DNA of 9,091 nucleotides from CAYOMP01 sp964405075 (GTDB taxonomy: Bacteria > Bacillota > Clostridia > Lachnospirales > Lachnospiraceae): positions 1 to 9,091 of the forward strand of contig CAYOMP010000114.1 in NCBI GenBank assembly GCA_964405075.1, written 5' to 3'. Position 1 is the first letter of the stretch, and the number at the start of each line of letters is the position of its first letter. A model generated the notes under the pieces. It was given only the letters and a program-made list of their open reading frames with translations. It was not told the DNA's origin and searched no databases. Positions 1-6,520 of this stretch are shown here, piece by piece. A program made the translations under genes and the position numbers.

Positions 1-195
1 GGCGAGCTTGATAATATGTTACACAAGTGGGATGAACTTATTACGTTACAATCCCAGAAAGTTGAAATAGAATTAGATGTAGCTATGGGATATGCATTTG
101 GCGAAGGAAAAGAAGTTGACAGTATTATCAACGAGGCAGACGAGCTGATGTATCAGAAAAAGAAAGAACAAAAAATGTTAAAAGGAAAAATGTAG
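1..195 (+). CDS. C-terminal fragment of a GGDEF-domain (diguanylate cyclase type) protein
   Basis: The first reading frame is open from the window edge to a TAG stop at 193-195 and encodes 64 residues. The fragment matches the end of a GGDEF domain: the beta strand around VAMGYAFGEG corresponds to the usual 'SIGIA' strand, and EADELMYQKKK corresponds to the conserved 'AD.AMY.AK' helix that closes these domains. GGDEF domains make cyclic di-GMP from two GTP. The active-site GGDEF loop lies upstream of the window, so it is not possible to say whether this copy is active or what sensor domain it carries. A terminator follows 15 bases after the stop, so this is the last gene of its transcript. 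Confidence 0.8.
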   Translation, partial: GELDNMLHKWDELITLQSQKVEIELDVAMGYAFGEGKEVDSIINEADELMYQKKKEQKMLKGKM

Positions 196-210
196 GATTG
201 CGGTAACTAG

Positions 211-252
211 AAAACCTTACTGAATTGCTTATGCAAAGATGTAAGGTTTTTT
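211..252 (+). terminator. Intrinsic terminator after the GGDEF gene
   Basis: A perfect 10-bp inverted repeat (AAAACCTTAC at 211-220 with GTAAGGTTTT at 241-250) runs into a T tract at 247-252. A small inner hairpin (TTGC at 225-228, GCAA at 233-236) stabilises the loop. It ends transcription of the GGDEF gene and separates it from the NAD salvage genes. Confidence 0.88.
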
Positions 253-278
253 GTAAAACAATAATCTATGTTTAAAAT
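251..278 (+). promoter_or_regulatory. Candidate promoter for the pncA-pncB pair
   Basis: TTGTAA at 251-256 (4 of 6 to the sigma-A -35 box) and TAAAAT at 273-278 (5 of 6 to the -10 box) are 16 bases apart. They sit directly after the terminator and about 37 bases ahead of the nicotinamidase start. The surroundings are very AT-rich, so chance matches are likely. It is the best pair seen in this gap. Confidence 0.35.
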
Positions 279-314
279 GATAAAAAATATTTTATTATAT
301 GAGGTGACACGAAT

Positions 315-854
315 ATGAAAAGAATACTTGTAATTGTAGATGTGCAAAATGATTTTATAACTGGTTCCCTTGGCAATGCAGAATGTCAAGCTGTTATACC
401 AAATATAATCAACGTTATTAAAGACGGAGATTACCAACGTATTATATTAACAAGAGATACTCACCACGAAGATTATCTTAATACATTAGAGGGGAAAAAT
501 TTGCCTGTAACACATTGTATTGAAAAAACGGAGGGCTGGCTTGTTAATGAAGAAGTTTTAAACGCTATTTGTGAGAAGTCATATCAGTATCATTTTATTG
601 ATAAACCTACTTTTGGAAGCTTAGAACTTGGAAAAACATTATACGAGGAATATACAGAAAATAATATGGATATTCAGGTTGATTTTGTGGGAGTTTGTAC
701 TGGAATCTGTGTGATTAGCAATGTATTAATAGCGAAAACTTATTGTCCGGAAGCAATGATTCGTGTAATCGAAAATGCTTGTGCCTGTGTAACGACTGAG
801 AGTCATAAAACAGCTATAGATGCAATGAAACTTTGCCAGGTTGAAATTATTTAA
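315..854 (+). CDS. pncA: Nicotinamidase-type cysteine hydrolase (isochorismatase fold)
   Basis: The 179-residue protein most likely hydrolyses nicotinamide to nicotinate and ammonia in the cytoplasm. It has the full catalytic triad of the family: Asp9 in VDVQNDF, Lys97 in IDKPTFGS, and Cys132 in the GVCTGICV motif. Candidate metal ligands are Asp48 and His50 in TRDTHHEDY, Glu59, and His67 in LPVTHC, which fits the Asp-His-Glu-His set known for the pneumococcal-type enzyme. The length is typical (about 180-200). The start is supported by GAGGTG at 301-306, eight bases before the ATG. The next gene is nicotinate phosphoribosyltransferase, which uses the product, and this is the main reason to prefer nicotinamidase over another amidase of the superfamily. 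Residues say hydrolase; the exact substrate is inferred from context. Confidence 0.82.
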   Translation: MKRILVIVDVQNDFITGSLGNAECQAVIPNIINVIKDGDYQRIILTRDTHHEDYLNTLEGKNLPVTHCIEKTEGWLVNEEVLNAICEKSYQYHFIDKPTFGSLELGKTLYEEYTENNMDIQVDFVGVCTGICVISNVLIAKTYCPEAMIRVIENACACVTTESHKTAIDAMKLCQVEII

Positions 855-861
855 ATTAATT

Positions 862-927
862 ATTCATTATTTTTATAATGGAATATTAAAAACTCTATAC
901 TATCTTTAATATTGTAAAAAATATTAA
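862..927 (+). promoter_or_regulatory. AT-rich leader of pncB with inverted repeats; possible operator or second promoter
   Basis: The 96-base gap before pncB contains a perfect 9-bp inverted repeat (AATATTAAA at 882-890 and TTTAATATT at 905-913, spacer 14), with another AATATTAA at 920-927. A TATAAT lies at 874-879, but only a poor -35 match (TTAAAT, 851-856) is at the right distance. The repeat could be a repressor site for NAD-dependent control, but I do not recognise its sequence, and in such AT-rich DNA it may be chance. Confidence 0.3.
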
Positions 928-950
928 TAAAACAGAAGGAGAGCAAAATC

Positions 951-2168
951 ATGAAATTACCACGGATTATTAACAGTTTATTAGAAACCGATATGTATAA
1001 ATTTTCAATGGGACAGGCAATTTATCATCAGTTTTCAGATTACAAGACAACCTGGACATTTAAGTGTCGTAACACTGATGCAAAATTTACTTTAGAAATG
1101 GTTGAAGAAATCAAAGAGCAAATAAAAGCATTTTGCACACTTAAGTTTACTGAGGACGAACTTGTTTATCTTGACAATATTAAATGGATTAAAGGTTCAT
1201 ATGTAGATTTTCTTCGTATTTGGAATCCACGTTTTGAGGATTTTACAATCAATACAGATGCTGAATGTGGTCTTAATATCGAGACGTCGGGTACATGGCT
1301 CAATACATCTATGTATGAAATTCCAGTGCTTGCTATTGTAAATGAAGTTTATTTTAAAATGGCGTATGATTATGATGAATTAATGGCAAGTTTCGAAAGA
1401 AAACTAGATGAAAAAATTAAATGGCTAATTGATGGAGAATGTTCCTTATCTAACTTTAGTGAATTTGGGTTACGTAGACGTTTATCAGCAGAATCACAGG
1501 ATATGGCCATAAGAAAATTAGCAGAAATGCAAAAGCAACACAAATATTGTTGCTCACATTTTGTAGGCACATCCAATGTTTATCTTGCTAAAAAGTATGG
1601 GCTTACACCTGTTGGTACCATGGCACATGAATGGATTATGTGTGTCGGTCAGGGAAATCACAAACATAATCCTTCATATTCCAATTGGTATGCACTTGAT
1701 GCGTGGATAAGAGAATATGGTGTCCTTAATGGTATCACTCTTACAGATGCAATTACGACAGACTGTTTCCTTAAAGATTTTCAGCTCACATATGCTACAC
1801 TTTTCAGTGGTGTTCGTCATGATAGTGGGAATCCATTTGAATGGGGAGACAAAATGATTCAACATTATGAATCTCTAGGAATCAATCCCAAGAACAAGAC
1901 TTTACTTTTTAGTGATAGTCTTGATTTCAAGAAAGCAGATAAACTTTACCGTTACTTTGACGGAAAAGTAAATGTTGCTTTTGGAATTGGGACATATATT
2001 TCAAACGATACAGATGTAGAACCTTTAAATATCGTTATGAAAACAACTAAATGTAATGGTATGGATGTTGCAAAAATATCTGATACTCCAGGTAAAGGAA
2101 TGTGCAAAAATCCTGAGTATGTAGAATATTTACAGCGTTGTATCGATTGGCGAATGAAGAATGATTAA
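951..2168 (+). CDS. pncB: Nicotinate phosphoribosyltransferase
   Basis: The 405-residue cytoplasmic enzyme joins nicotinate to PRPP, with ATP hydrolysis, to give nicotinate mononucleotide, the entry of the Preiss-Handler route to NAD. It aligns from end to end with the E. coli PncB type (about 400 residues). Visible motifs are LLETDMYKFSMGQA at 10-23, SNFSEFGLRRR at 167-177, GTMAHEW at 222-228 with His226 as the residue that is transiently phosphorylated in the family, RHDSGNPFEWG at 289-299, LLFSDSLD at 318-325, FGIGT at 344-348 and KISDTPGK at 375-382. AGAAGGAGAG at 934-943 gives a strong ribosome site before the ATG. It follows the nicotinamidase by 96 bases in the same direction, forming a two-step salvage unit. 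An 8-bp inverted repeat spans the stop codon (2165-2172 with 2180-2187) but has no T tract, so I do not call it a terminator. Confidence 0.95.
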   Translation: MKLPRIINSLLETDMYKFSMGQAIYHQFSDYKTTWTFKCRNTDAKFTLEMVEEIKEQIKAFCTLKFTEDELVYLDNIKWIKGSYVDFLRIWNPRFEDFTINTDAECGLNIETSGTWLNTSMYEIPVLAIVNEVYFKMAYDYDELMASFERKLDEKIKWLIDGECSLSNFSEFGLRRRLSAESQDMAIRKLAEMQKQHKYCCSHFVGTSNVYLAKKYGLTPVGTMAHEWIMCVGQGNHKHNPSYSNWYALDAWIREYGVLNGITLTDAITTDCFLKDFQLTYATLFSGVRHDSGNPFEWGDKMIQHYESLGINPKNKTLLFSDSLDFKKADKLYRYFDGKVNVAFGIGTYISNDTDVEPLNIVMKTTKCNGMDVAKISDTPGKGMCKNPEYVEYLQRCIDWRMKND

Positions 2169-2243
2169 TTGAATATAAGTCAATTAACGCCATATTGAAA
2201 AAGATAGAAAACCTATACCCATTTTTAATGCAGAATATTTGAT

Positions 2244-2274
2244 ATTGTGATACAATTTGAGAAAGAGAATTGTA
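2244..2274 (+). promoter_or_regulatory. Extended -10 promoter candidate with overlapping inverted repeats, ahead of the EAL gene
   Basis: TGATACAAT at 2248-2256 is a good extended -10 element (TG, one base, TACAAT). No clear -35 box is seen at 16-18 bases upstream, as is common for extended -10 promoters. The TACAATT at 2251-2257 is also one arm of an inverted repeat with AATTGTA at 2268-2274, and ATTGT at 2244-2248 pairs with ACAAT at 2252-2256. Repeats over the -10 and likely start point would suit a repressor site. It lies about 100 bases before the start of the c-di-GMP phosphodiesterase gene. Confidence 0.4.
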
Positions 2275-2346
2275 CGGGCTTGATTAAAAAGTAAAAATAA
2301 TGTGAATGTACTACTAACAGTTTATTAGATGGCTTTTCAAAAGTTT

Positions 2347-2351
2347 GAGGT
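2347..2351 (+). promoter_or_regulatory. Ribosome binding site that fixes the EAL gene start at 2359
   Basis: GAGGT here is seven bases before the ATG at 2359. It is only one base before the ATG at 2353 and lies inside the frame that would begin at ATG 2329, which has no ribosome site of its own. The start at 2359 is therefore preferred. Confidence 0.7.
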
Positions 2352-2358
2352 AATGTAT

Positions 2359-4584
2359 ATGAAAGAACATAAGAAGAGAATTAATACGAAAAAGTTTAGT
2401 ATCATACTGTTTGTATTGCTGGCTATTGTGATAACAATTTTTTCCAGCTCCTATATTATTTTTAATGAGCTGGAGAAACAATTGCGGCAAAATCTTGAAG
2501 ATGTAGCAACGCAGAACGCATTGGCGCTGCATAATAAAATACATTCAAATTATGAGCTACTGCTGAGTCTTTCTGAAAATATGCATGATGCAACACCTGA
2601 CAACATAAATGATAAACTGCAGGCTTTGGAGATATTTCTTGATGAGTATGAACTAAAGCGTTTTGCATATGCGTTTTCAGATGGAACCAGCTATTCTACA
2701 GATGGTGGAGTAGCAGACTTGTCTTATCGAGAGTTCTTCAAGCGTGGAATGGAAGGCAAGGCAACAATCTCTGGTATCTTGAAAGATGCATTGGAAGAAA
2801 GCCATGGTTTGGTAAATGTTATGACTATTCCAATCTATGATGATAATGGGAAGGTCGAAGGTGTATTTGGCCTGACTTATAATTCACAAAGCTTTAATGA
2901 TGCATTACAGATTGATTGCTTTGATGGTAAAGGTTATAGTTGTGCAATCAATAGTGACGGACAGATTTTGGTTGCTATGGGAAATGATATTCTTCAGATG
3001 TCAGAAAACTTGTTTACTGATTTGTTAAGCACAAAACAGCAGAATTCAGAAGCAATTGAAAAACTGCAAAAACAGATGGGGAAAAATACATCAGATGGTG
3101 GTGTATTTTATCTGGAAGAAAAAAATTATTACCATTGTGTTCCAGTAAATCTTATGGGTGGCGATGTTACATGGTATATGCTTACGATTATACCGGCAGA
3201 TGTTTTGGAAAGTAGAGCAACGCCTATTCAGCATAATCTGTATCTGATGGCTTTTATTGTAGTGATGCTTATTCTTACGGGAATAGTGTTTGTTGTTAAC
3301 CTTTCTCGGGAACAGAAAAAAATGACGTTTCGCTATGCATATGAAGATCCTCTTACAAAAGGTGCGAATTATGCAAGATTCTGTGTAGAAATGAATAAAA
3401 AGCGAGATACACAAGGGTATATGATTTCCATGGATATTACCCATTTTAATAATATTAATATTGTTGCCGGAAAAACGGCAGGTGACCGTATGATCTGTGA
3501 CATATGGCAGATATTGACTAATCAACTTCAGAGTGAGGAATTGGCTAGTCATGTGCAGGAAGATATATTTAGTATGTTTTTAAAAACAGAAGATAAAGAA
3601 ACTTTAATTGAACGTTTAAATCAGATTTCTGCTGAAATTAACAAGCTGGCAAAAGAATTGCAGGTAAAGGGCGTCCGTTCTCGTTATGGAGTTCATGAAA
3701 TGGAAGAAAACGAGGAAACGGAGGATGCTTACAGAAAAGCTCAAATTGCCAGAGAACAGGCACGAAGTCAGCACAAGCAGTATTGTGTTTTTTATGACGA
3801 AATAGATCATGAGCGATTGCAGCAGTGTCAACAGTTAGAAGGGCGATTTGAGGAATCGCTTGCTGCAGGAGAGTTTGAGGTCTGGTATCAGCCAAAATAC
3901 AGTGTTACGACTGGAGAAGTAGTAGGCAGTGAGGCATTGGTTAGATGGAGAGAGAAAGATGGAAGTCTAATATCGCCTGGTACATTTATACCGTTGTTTG
4001 AACAAAACGGAATGATTGTTAAACTTGATGAATACGTATTTCGTGAGGTGTGTAGACAACAGGCACAGTGGCTTGCAAAAGGGCAGAAGGTTTATCCGGT
4101 GTCTATTAATTTAAGTAGGGCATCTTTGTATTGTTTTGATATTATTGAAAGATATAAGGCTATTATAGAAGAATATGAGATTGATACTAGTTTTATACAG
4201 ATTGAGATTACAGAGAGTGCTGTTGCAGGAATGTCAAATATTCAGGAACTTTTGGAACAGTTTCGGGATATGGGTATACGAATCCTTATGGATGATTTTG
4301 GTACAGGTTATTCTTCACTTGCCACACTCAATATGCAGTGTTTTGATACATTAAAGCTGGATAAGAGTCTGATTGATCACATTGGAGATAGGAATGGCGA
4401 AACATTATTATACTATGTGATAAATATGGGAAAGAAAATGGGACTTCATATTACAGCAGAGGGTGTAGAAAACAATAGGCAACTGGATTTTTTGAAAGAA
4501 AATCACTGCGATGATATTCAGGGATTTCTTTTTGCAAAGCCTATGCCATCTGCTGAATTTGAAGATATTTTAGCACATTCATAG
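2359..4584 (+). CDS. Membrane-bound Cache sensor with degenerate GGDEF and intact EAL domain: c-di-GMP phosphodiesterase
   Basis: From the preferred start the protein has 741 residues. Domains in order: membrane helix at about 13-35, outside sensor region at about 37-290 that looks like a double Cache fold, second membrane helix at about 294-315, GGDEF-like domain at about 325-480, and EAL domain at about 495-738. The GGDEF signature is replaced by VQEDI (399-403), so it should not make c-di-GMP. The EAL domain keeps all residues needed for hydrolysis: Glu525 in SEALVRW, Asn584 in SINLSR, Glu616 in IEITES, Asp645-Asp646 in MDDFGTGYSS, Lys666 in LKLDK, Glu701 in TAEGVEN and Gln721 in IQGF. It should therefore cut c-di-GMP to pGpG in response to an extracellular small ligand. 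The ligand is unknown. It lies alone between two metabolic units; no terminator is visible after it. The frame extends upstream to ATG 2329, but that start lacks a ribosome site. Confidence 0.9.
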   Translation: MKEHKKRINTKKFSIILFVLLAIVITIFSSSYIIFNELEKQLRQNLEDVATQNALALHNKIHSNYELLLSLSENMHDATPDNINDKLQALEIFLDEYELKRFAYAFSDGTSYSTDGGVADLSYREFFKRGMEGKATISGILKDALEESHGLVNVMTIPIYDDNGKVEGVFGLTYNSQSFNDALQIDCFDGKGYSCAINSDGQILVAMGNDILQMSENLFTDLLSTKQQNSEAIEKLQKQMGKNTSDGGVFYLEEKNYYHCVPVNLMGGDVTWYMLTIIPADVLESRATPIQHNLYLMAFIVVMLILTGIVFVVNLSREQKKMTFRYAYEDPLTKGANYARFCVEMNKKRDTQGYMISMDITHFNNINIVAGKTAGDRMICDIWQILTNQLQSEELASHVQEDIFSMFLKTEDKETLIERLNQISAEINKLAKELQVKGVRSRYGVHEMEENEETEDAYRKAQIAREQARSQHKQYCVFYDEIDHERLQQCQQLEGRFEESLAAGEFEVWYQPKYSVTTGEVVGSEALVRWREKDGSLISPGTFIPLFEQNGMIVKLDEYVFREVCRQQAQWLAKGQKVYPVSINLSRASLYCFDIIERYKAIIEEYEIDTSFIQIEITESAVAGMSNIQELLEQFRDMGIRILMDDFGTGYSSLATLNMQCFDTLKLDKSLIDHIGDRNGETLLYYVINMGKKMGLHITAEGVENNRQLDFLKENHCDDIQGFLFAKPMPSAEFEDILAHS

Positions 4585-4653
4585 ATGGTGCGGATACTTA
4601 TTGACCAATATTTAGAGAAGTAATTCAAAAATAAAAATTAGCAGGTGCATATT

Positions 4654-4693
4654 TATTTATCTGGGATAAATACTAATATTAATAATTTAATAT
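4654..4693 (+). promoter_or_regulatory. Two adjacent palindromes in the sdaAB leader
   Basis: TATTTATC at 4654-4661 and GATAAATA at 4665-4672 form a perfect 8-bp inverted repeat with a three-base spacer (TGG). Just after it, ATATTAA at 4676-4682 and TTAATAT at 4687-4693 form a 7-bp repeat with a four-base spacer. Neither is followed by a T tract on either strand, so they are not terminators. The first is the more striking and could be an operator for the serine dehydratase genes. No confident promoter boxes are seen in this gap. Confidence 0.4.
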
Positions 4694-4727
4694 AAAAATA
4701 CATATTCAAACGCAATGGAGGTAGACT

Positions 4728-5402
4728 ATGAATTTGTTTGACATAATAGGTCCTGTTATGGTAGGACCATCCAGTTCCCATACGGCAGGTGCCGTAAAGA
4801 TAGGATACGTAACGAGCAAATTAATGGGAGAGCAGATTGTGTCAGCAAAGATTCTACTGCACGGCTCATTTTTAGCAACAGGGAAGGGACATGGAACGCA
4901 TTTTGCGATTGTAGCCGGATTATTAGGAATGAAAACAGATGATGTTCGAATTCCGGAGAGTTTAGAATTGGCAAAAGAAGCAGGAATGAAGGTGGAGTTT
5001 GGGAAAATTGATTTGGAGGATAGACACCCAAATTCTGTAGAACTGATTTTGAAAGGAGTGAATGGAAGGACTCTAACTGTAATAGGGGAATCCATAGGAG
5101 GCTCTTTAATTAATATAGCCAGTGTAGATGGATTGGAAGCTAATTTTTCTGGTGATTATCCAACCTTAATTGTGCATAACCTTGACCAGCCAGGACATGT
5201 GGCAGAGGTAACCAGTATGTTGGCACACAAATCGATAAATATTGCGACTATGCAGTTATATAGGGCTGCACGCGGAGGAAATGCGGTTATGGTCATTGAA
5301 TGTGATCAGGAAGTTCCTAAAGAATCGATTAAGTGGTTAGAGCATCTGGAAGGAGTGGAGAAGGTGACATATTATAGCTTGGAAGGAGACGGGGAAGAAT
5401 GA
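4728..5402 (+). CDS. sdaAB: L-serine dehydratase, iron-sulfur-dependent, beta subunit
   Basis: The 224-residue beta chain works with the alpha chain encoded next to it to deaminate L-serine to pyruvate and ammonia. The N-terminal part carries the family motif GPSSSHTAG (13-21), with SxSHTAG being the hallmark of this fold, then HGSFLATGKGHGT (45-57). The C-terminal part, about 146-218, is an ACT domain (LIVHNLDQPGHVAEVTSML), which in related enzymes senses or holds an amino acid. Length is normal for the separate beta chain of Firmicutes; E. coli has both chains fused. TGGAGGT at 4716-4722 is a strong ribosome site five bases before the ATG. The stop overlaps the alpha-chain start by four bases. 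Confidence 0.94.
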   Translation: MNLFDIIGPVMVGPSSSHTAGAVKIGYVTSKLMGEQIVSAKILLHGSFLATGKGHGTHFAIVAGLLGMKTDDVRIPESLELAKEAGMKVEFGKIDLEDRHPNSVELILKGVNGRTLTVIGESIGGSLINIASVDGLEANFSGDYPTLIVHNLDQPGHVAEVTSMLAHKSINIATMQLYRAARGGNAVMVIECDQEVPKESIKWLEHLEGVEKVTYYSLEGDGEE

Positions 5403-6277
5403 GTTTTGCAAAATTAAGTGAGATTGTAGAAGCATCAAATGAGCAAAAGATACCATTTTGGCAGGTTGTTTTGCAGGAGGATATGCAGGAGCGAAATGTA
5501 AGCAAAGAAGATTCTATGAAGATGATGCAGTCCATGTATGAGGCAATGCAAAAAGCAGACCAAAGTTATAATCCAAAGTTGAAGTCTGCCAGTGGTTTAG
5601 CAGGTGGAGATGGTGCTAAACTGGAACAGTTTCGTATGAACAAGAATCGTTTGTTAGGAGATTTTTTGGTACAGGTAATGGAAAAGGCTGTAAAAATGGG
5701 TGAATCTAATGCTTGTATGCGACGTATAGTTGCCATGCCTACTGCTGGTTCCTGTGGCGTGATTCCAGCTGTTTTGCTAACCTATAAAGAGCAGAAAAAG
5801 GTACCAGATGAACGAATTTTAGAGGCTTTATATGTGGCTGGAGGGATTGGTAGCGTTATAGCTGCCAGTGCGTCCATATCAGGTGCAGAAGGCGGATGTC
5901 AAGCAGAGATTGGCTCAGCCAGTGCAATGGCTGCAGGGGCATTAGCTTATTTAGAGGGTGGAAATAACGAGGAAATCGTACATGCAGCGGCATTTGCTTT
6001 GAAAAATATGCTGGGGCTTACATGTGATCCGGTAGCAGGACTAGTGGAAGTACCATGTATTAAGAGAAATATATCTGGTGCAGTAAATGCTGTAACATCA
6101 GCTGAACTTGCCATTGCGGGGGTTCGAAGTGCAATTGAGCCAGATGAGGTAATTACATCCATGAAGCGTATAGGTAAACTTATACCAGCTTGTTTGAGAG
6201 AGACAGGTCAGGATGGATTGGCTGTTACGGAAAGTGCAAAGAAAGTGGAGCAACGTATGCAACAGGAATGGATATAA
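5399..6277 (+). CDS. sdaAA: L-serine dehydratase, iron-sulfur-dependent, alpha subunit
   Basis: The 292-residue alpha chain is the catalytic part of the oxygen-sensitive [4Fe-4S] serine dehydratase (L-serine to pyruvate plus ammonia). The three cysteines expected to hold the cluster are present: Cys167 in EGGCQAEIG, Cys209 in GLTCDPV and Cys220 in VPCIKRN. Other family motifs are PTAGSCGVIPA (114-124) and GSASAMAAGAL (172-182). Its ATG overlaps the TGA of the beta gene (ATGA at 5399-5402), so the two chains are translationally coupled and should be made in equal amounts. AAGGAG at 5383-5388 inside the beta gene is the ribosome site. Length is normal. No terminator is visible after it, so some transcripts may run on into the leader of the ABC gene. 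Confidence 0.95.
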   Translation: MSFAKLSEIVEASNEQKIPFWQVVLQEDMQERNVSKEDSMKMMQSMYEAMQKADQSYNPKLKSASGLAGGDGAKLEQFRMNKNRLLGDFLVQVMEKAVKMGESNACMRRIVAMPTAGSCGVIPAVLLTYKEQKKVPDERILEALYVAGGIGSVIAASASISGAEGGCQAEIGSASAMAAGALAYLEGGNNEEIVHAAAFALKNMLGLTCDPVAGLVEVPCIKRNISGAVNAVTSAELAIAGVRSAIEPDEVITSMKRIGKLIPACLRETGQDGLAVTESAKKVEQRMQQEWI

Positions 6278-6311
6278 ATGGAAAGAATATGTTTGTACAA
6301 TGTTATAGCTT

Positions 6312-6340
6312 TTGGTATCATTAGAGTATCAGCGTATAAT
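6312..6340 (+). promoter_or_regulatory. Sigma-A promoter of the leader ORF and ABC exporter
   Basis: TTGGTA at 6312-6317 (4 of 6) and a perfect TATAAT at 6335-6340 are separated by the ideal 17 bases. It lies 35 bases after the end of sdaAA. Transcription would start near 6347, giving an untranslated leader of about 170 bases before the ABC gene. This is the best promoter in the window. Confidence 0.7.
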
Positions 6341-6383
6341 ACGGTAAAAAAAATACACAATATGGAATAGAGGAGAATTTATT

Positions 6384-6425
6384 ATGAAATTAGTTCGAAG
6401 TAAATACTCAGTACAGTTGATATGA
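6384..6425 (+). CDS. Putative 13-residue leader peptide ahead of the ABC exporter
   Basis: A short ORF (MKLVRSKYSVQLI, then TGA) begins eight bases after a strong ribosome site (AGAGGAG near 6369-6375). That site is as good as those of the real genes around it. It begins about 37 bases after the predicted transcription start. Its last codons (Tyr-Ser-Val-Gln) are the 5' arm of the hairpins downstream, so a ribosome on this ORF would change which hairpin forms. This is the standard arrangement of leader peptides in transcriptional or translational attenuators. The peptide has no run of one amino acid, so control by starvation for one amino acid is not suggested; ribosome slowing by a drug or nascent-chain stalling would fit better. 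I do not recognise the peptide. Confidence 0.5.
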   Translation: MKLVRSKYSVQLI

Positions 6426-6456
6426 TCTGTTAGCAGATTGTACTGAGGTTATTTTA
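6407..6456 (+). terminator. Terminator-like hairpin of the attenuator (segment 1:2)
   Basis: CTCAGTACA at 6407-6415 pairs perfectly with TGTACTGAG at 6439-6447. An inner hairpin (ATCTG at 6425-6429 with CAGAT at 6434-6438) stacks below it, and the stem is followed by GTTATTTT. The T tract is interrupted by one A, so termination may be partial. The 5' arm lies within the leader ORF, whose stop codon sits in the loop, so leader translation would prevent this hairpin. Confidence 0.55.
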
Positions 6457-6483
6457 ATATGCTAGCAGTCACAGCTGTACTGA
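6408..6483 (+). promoter_or_regulatory. Competing long hairpin of the attenuator (segment 1:3)
   Basis: Bases 6408-6419 can pair with 6472-6483 over 12 bp (one G-U), and 6427-6434 can pair with 6461-6468 over 8 bp (one G-U) inside it. This uses the same 5' arm as the terminator-like hairpin and opens it. It also takes up segment 3, which otherwise pairs with the ABC ribosome site. It would therefore be the state that allows expression. The pairing was worked out by eye; energies were not computed. Confidence 0.5.
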
Positions 6484-6520
6484 TTTCTGGATAGAAATTA
6501 GATATAAAAGGAGTACAGTT
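6473..6520 (+). promoter_or_regulatory. Hairpin hiding the ABC gene ribosome site (segment 3:4)
   Basis: Bases 6473-6481 can pair with 6512-6520 over 9 bp (one G-U). The 3' arm (AGTACAGTT) covers the end of the AAAGGAG ribosome site (6507-6513) and reaches the base just before the ATG at 6521. This hairpin would lower translation of the exporter. Its 5' arm is the same segment used by the competing long hairpin. Confidence 0.5.

Noticed and set aside
2165..2187. Inverted repeat over the pncB stop codon as a terminator
   Set aside because: The stem is only A-T rich (8 bp) and there is no T tract after it.
2329..2358. Upstream ATG extending the EAL protein by ten residues
   Set aside because: No ribosome site precedes ATG 2329, while GAGGT at 2347-2351 is well placed for ATG 2359 and the extra residues add no membrane or signal feature.
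3091..3552. Long minus-strand frame inside the EAL gene
   Set aside because: It lies wholly opposite a well-supported coding region, has no ribosome site and its translation has no protein-like pattern; it is a shadow frame.
6278..6370. 30-codon ORF starting directly after the sdaAA stop
   Set aside because: It has only a weak ribosome site, no recognisable protein character, and runs through the promoter at 6312-6340.
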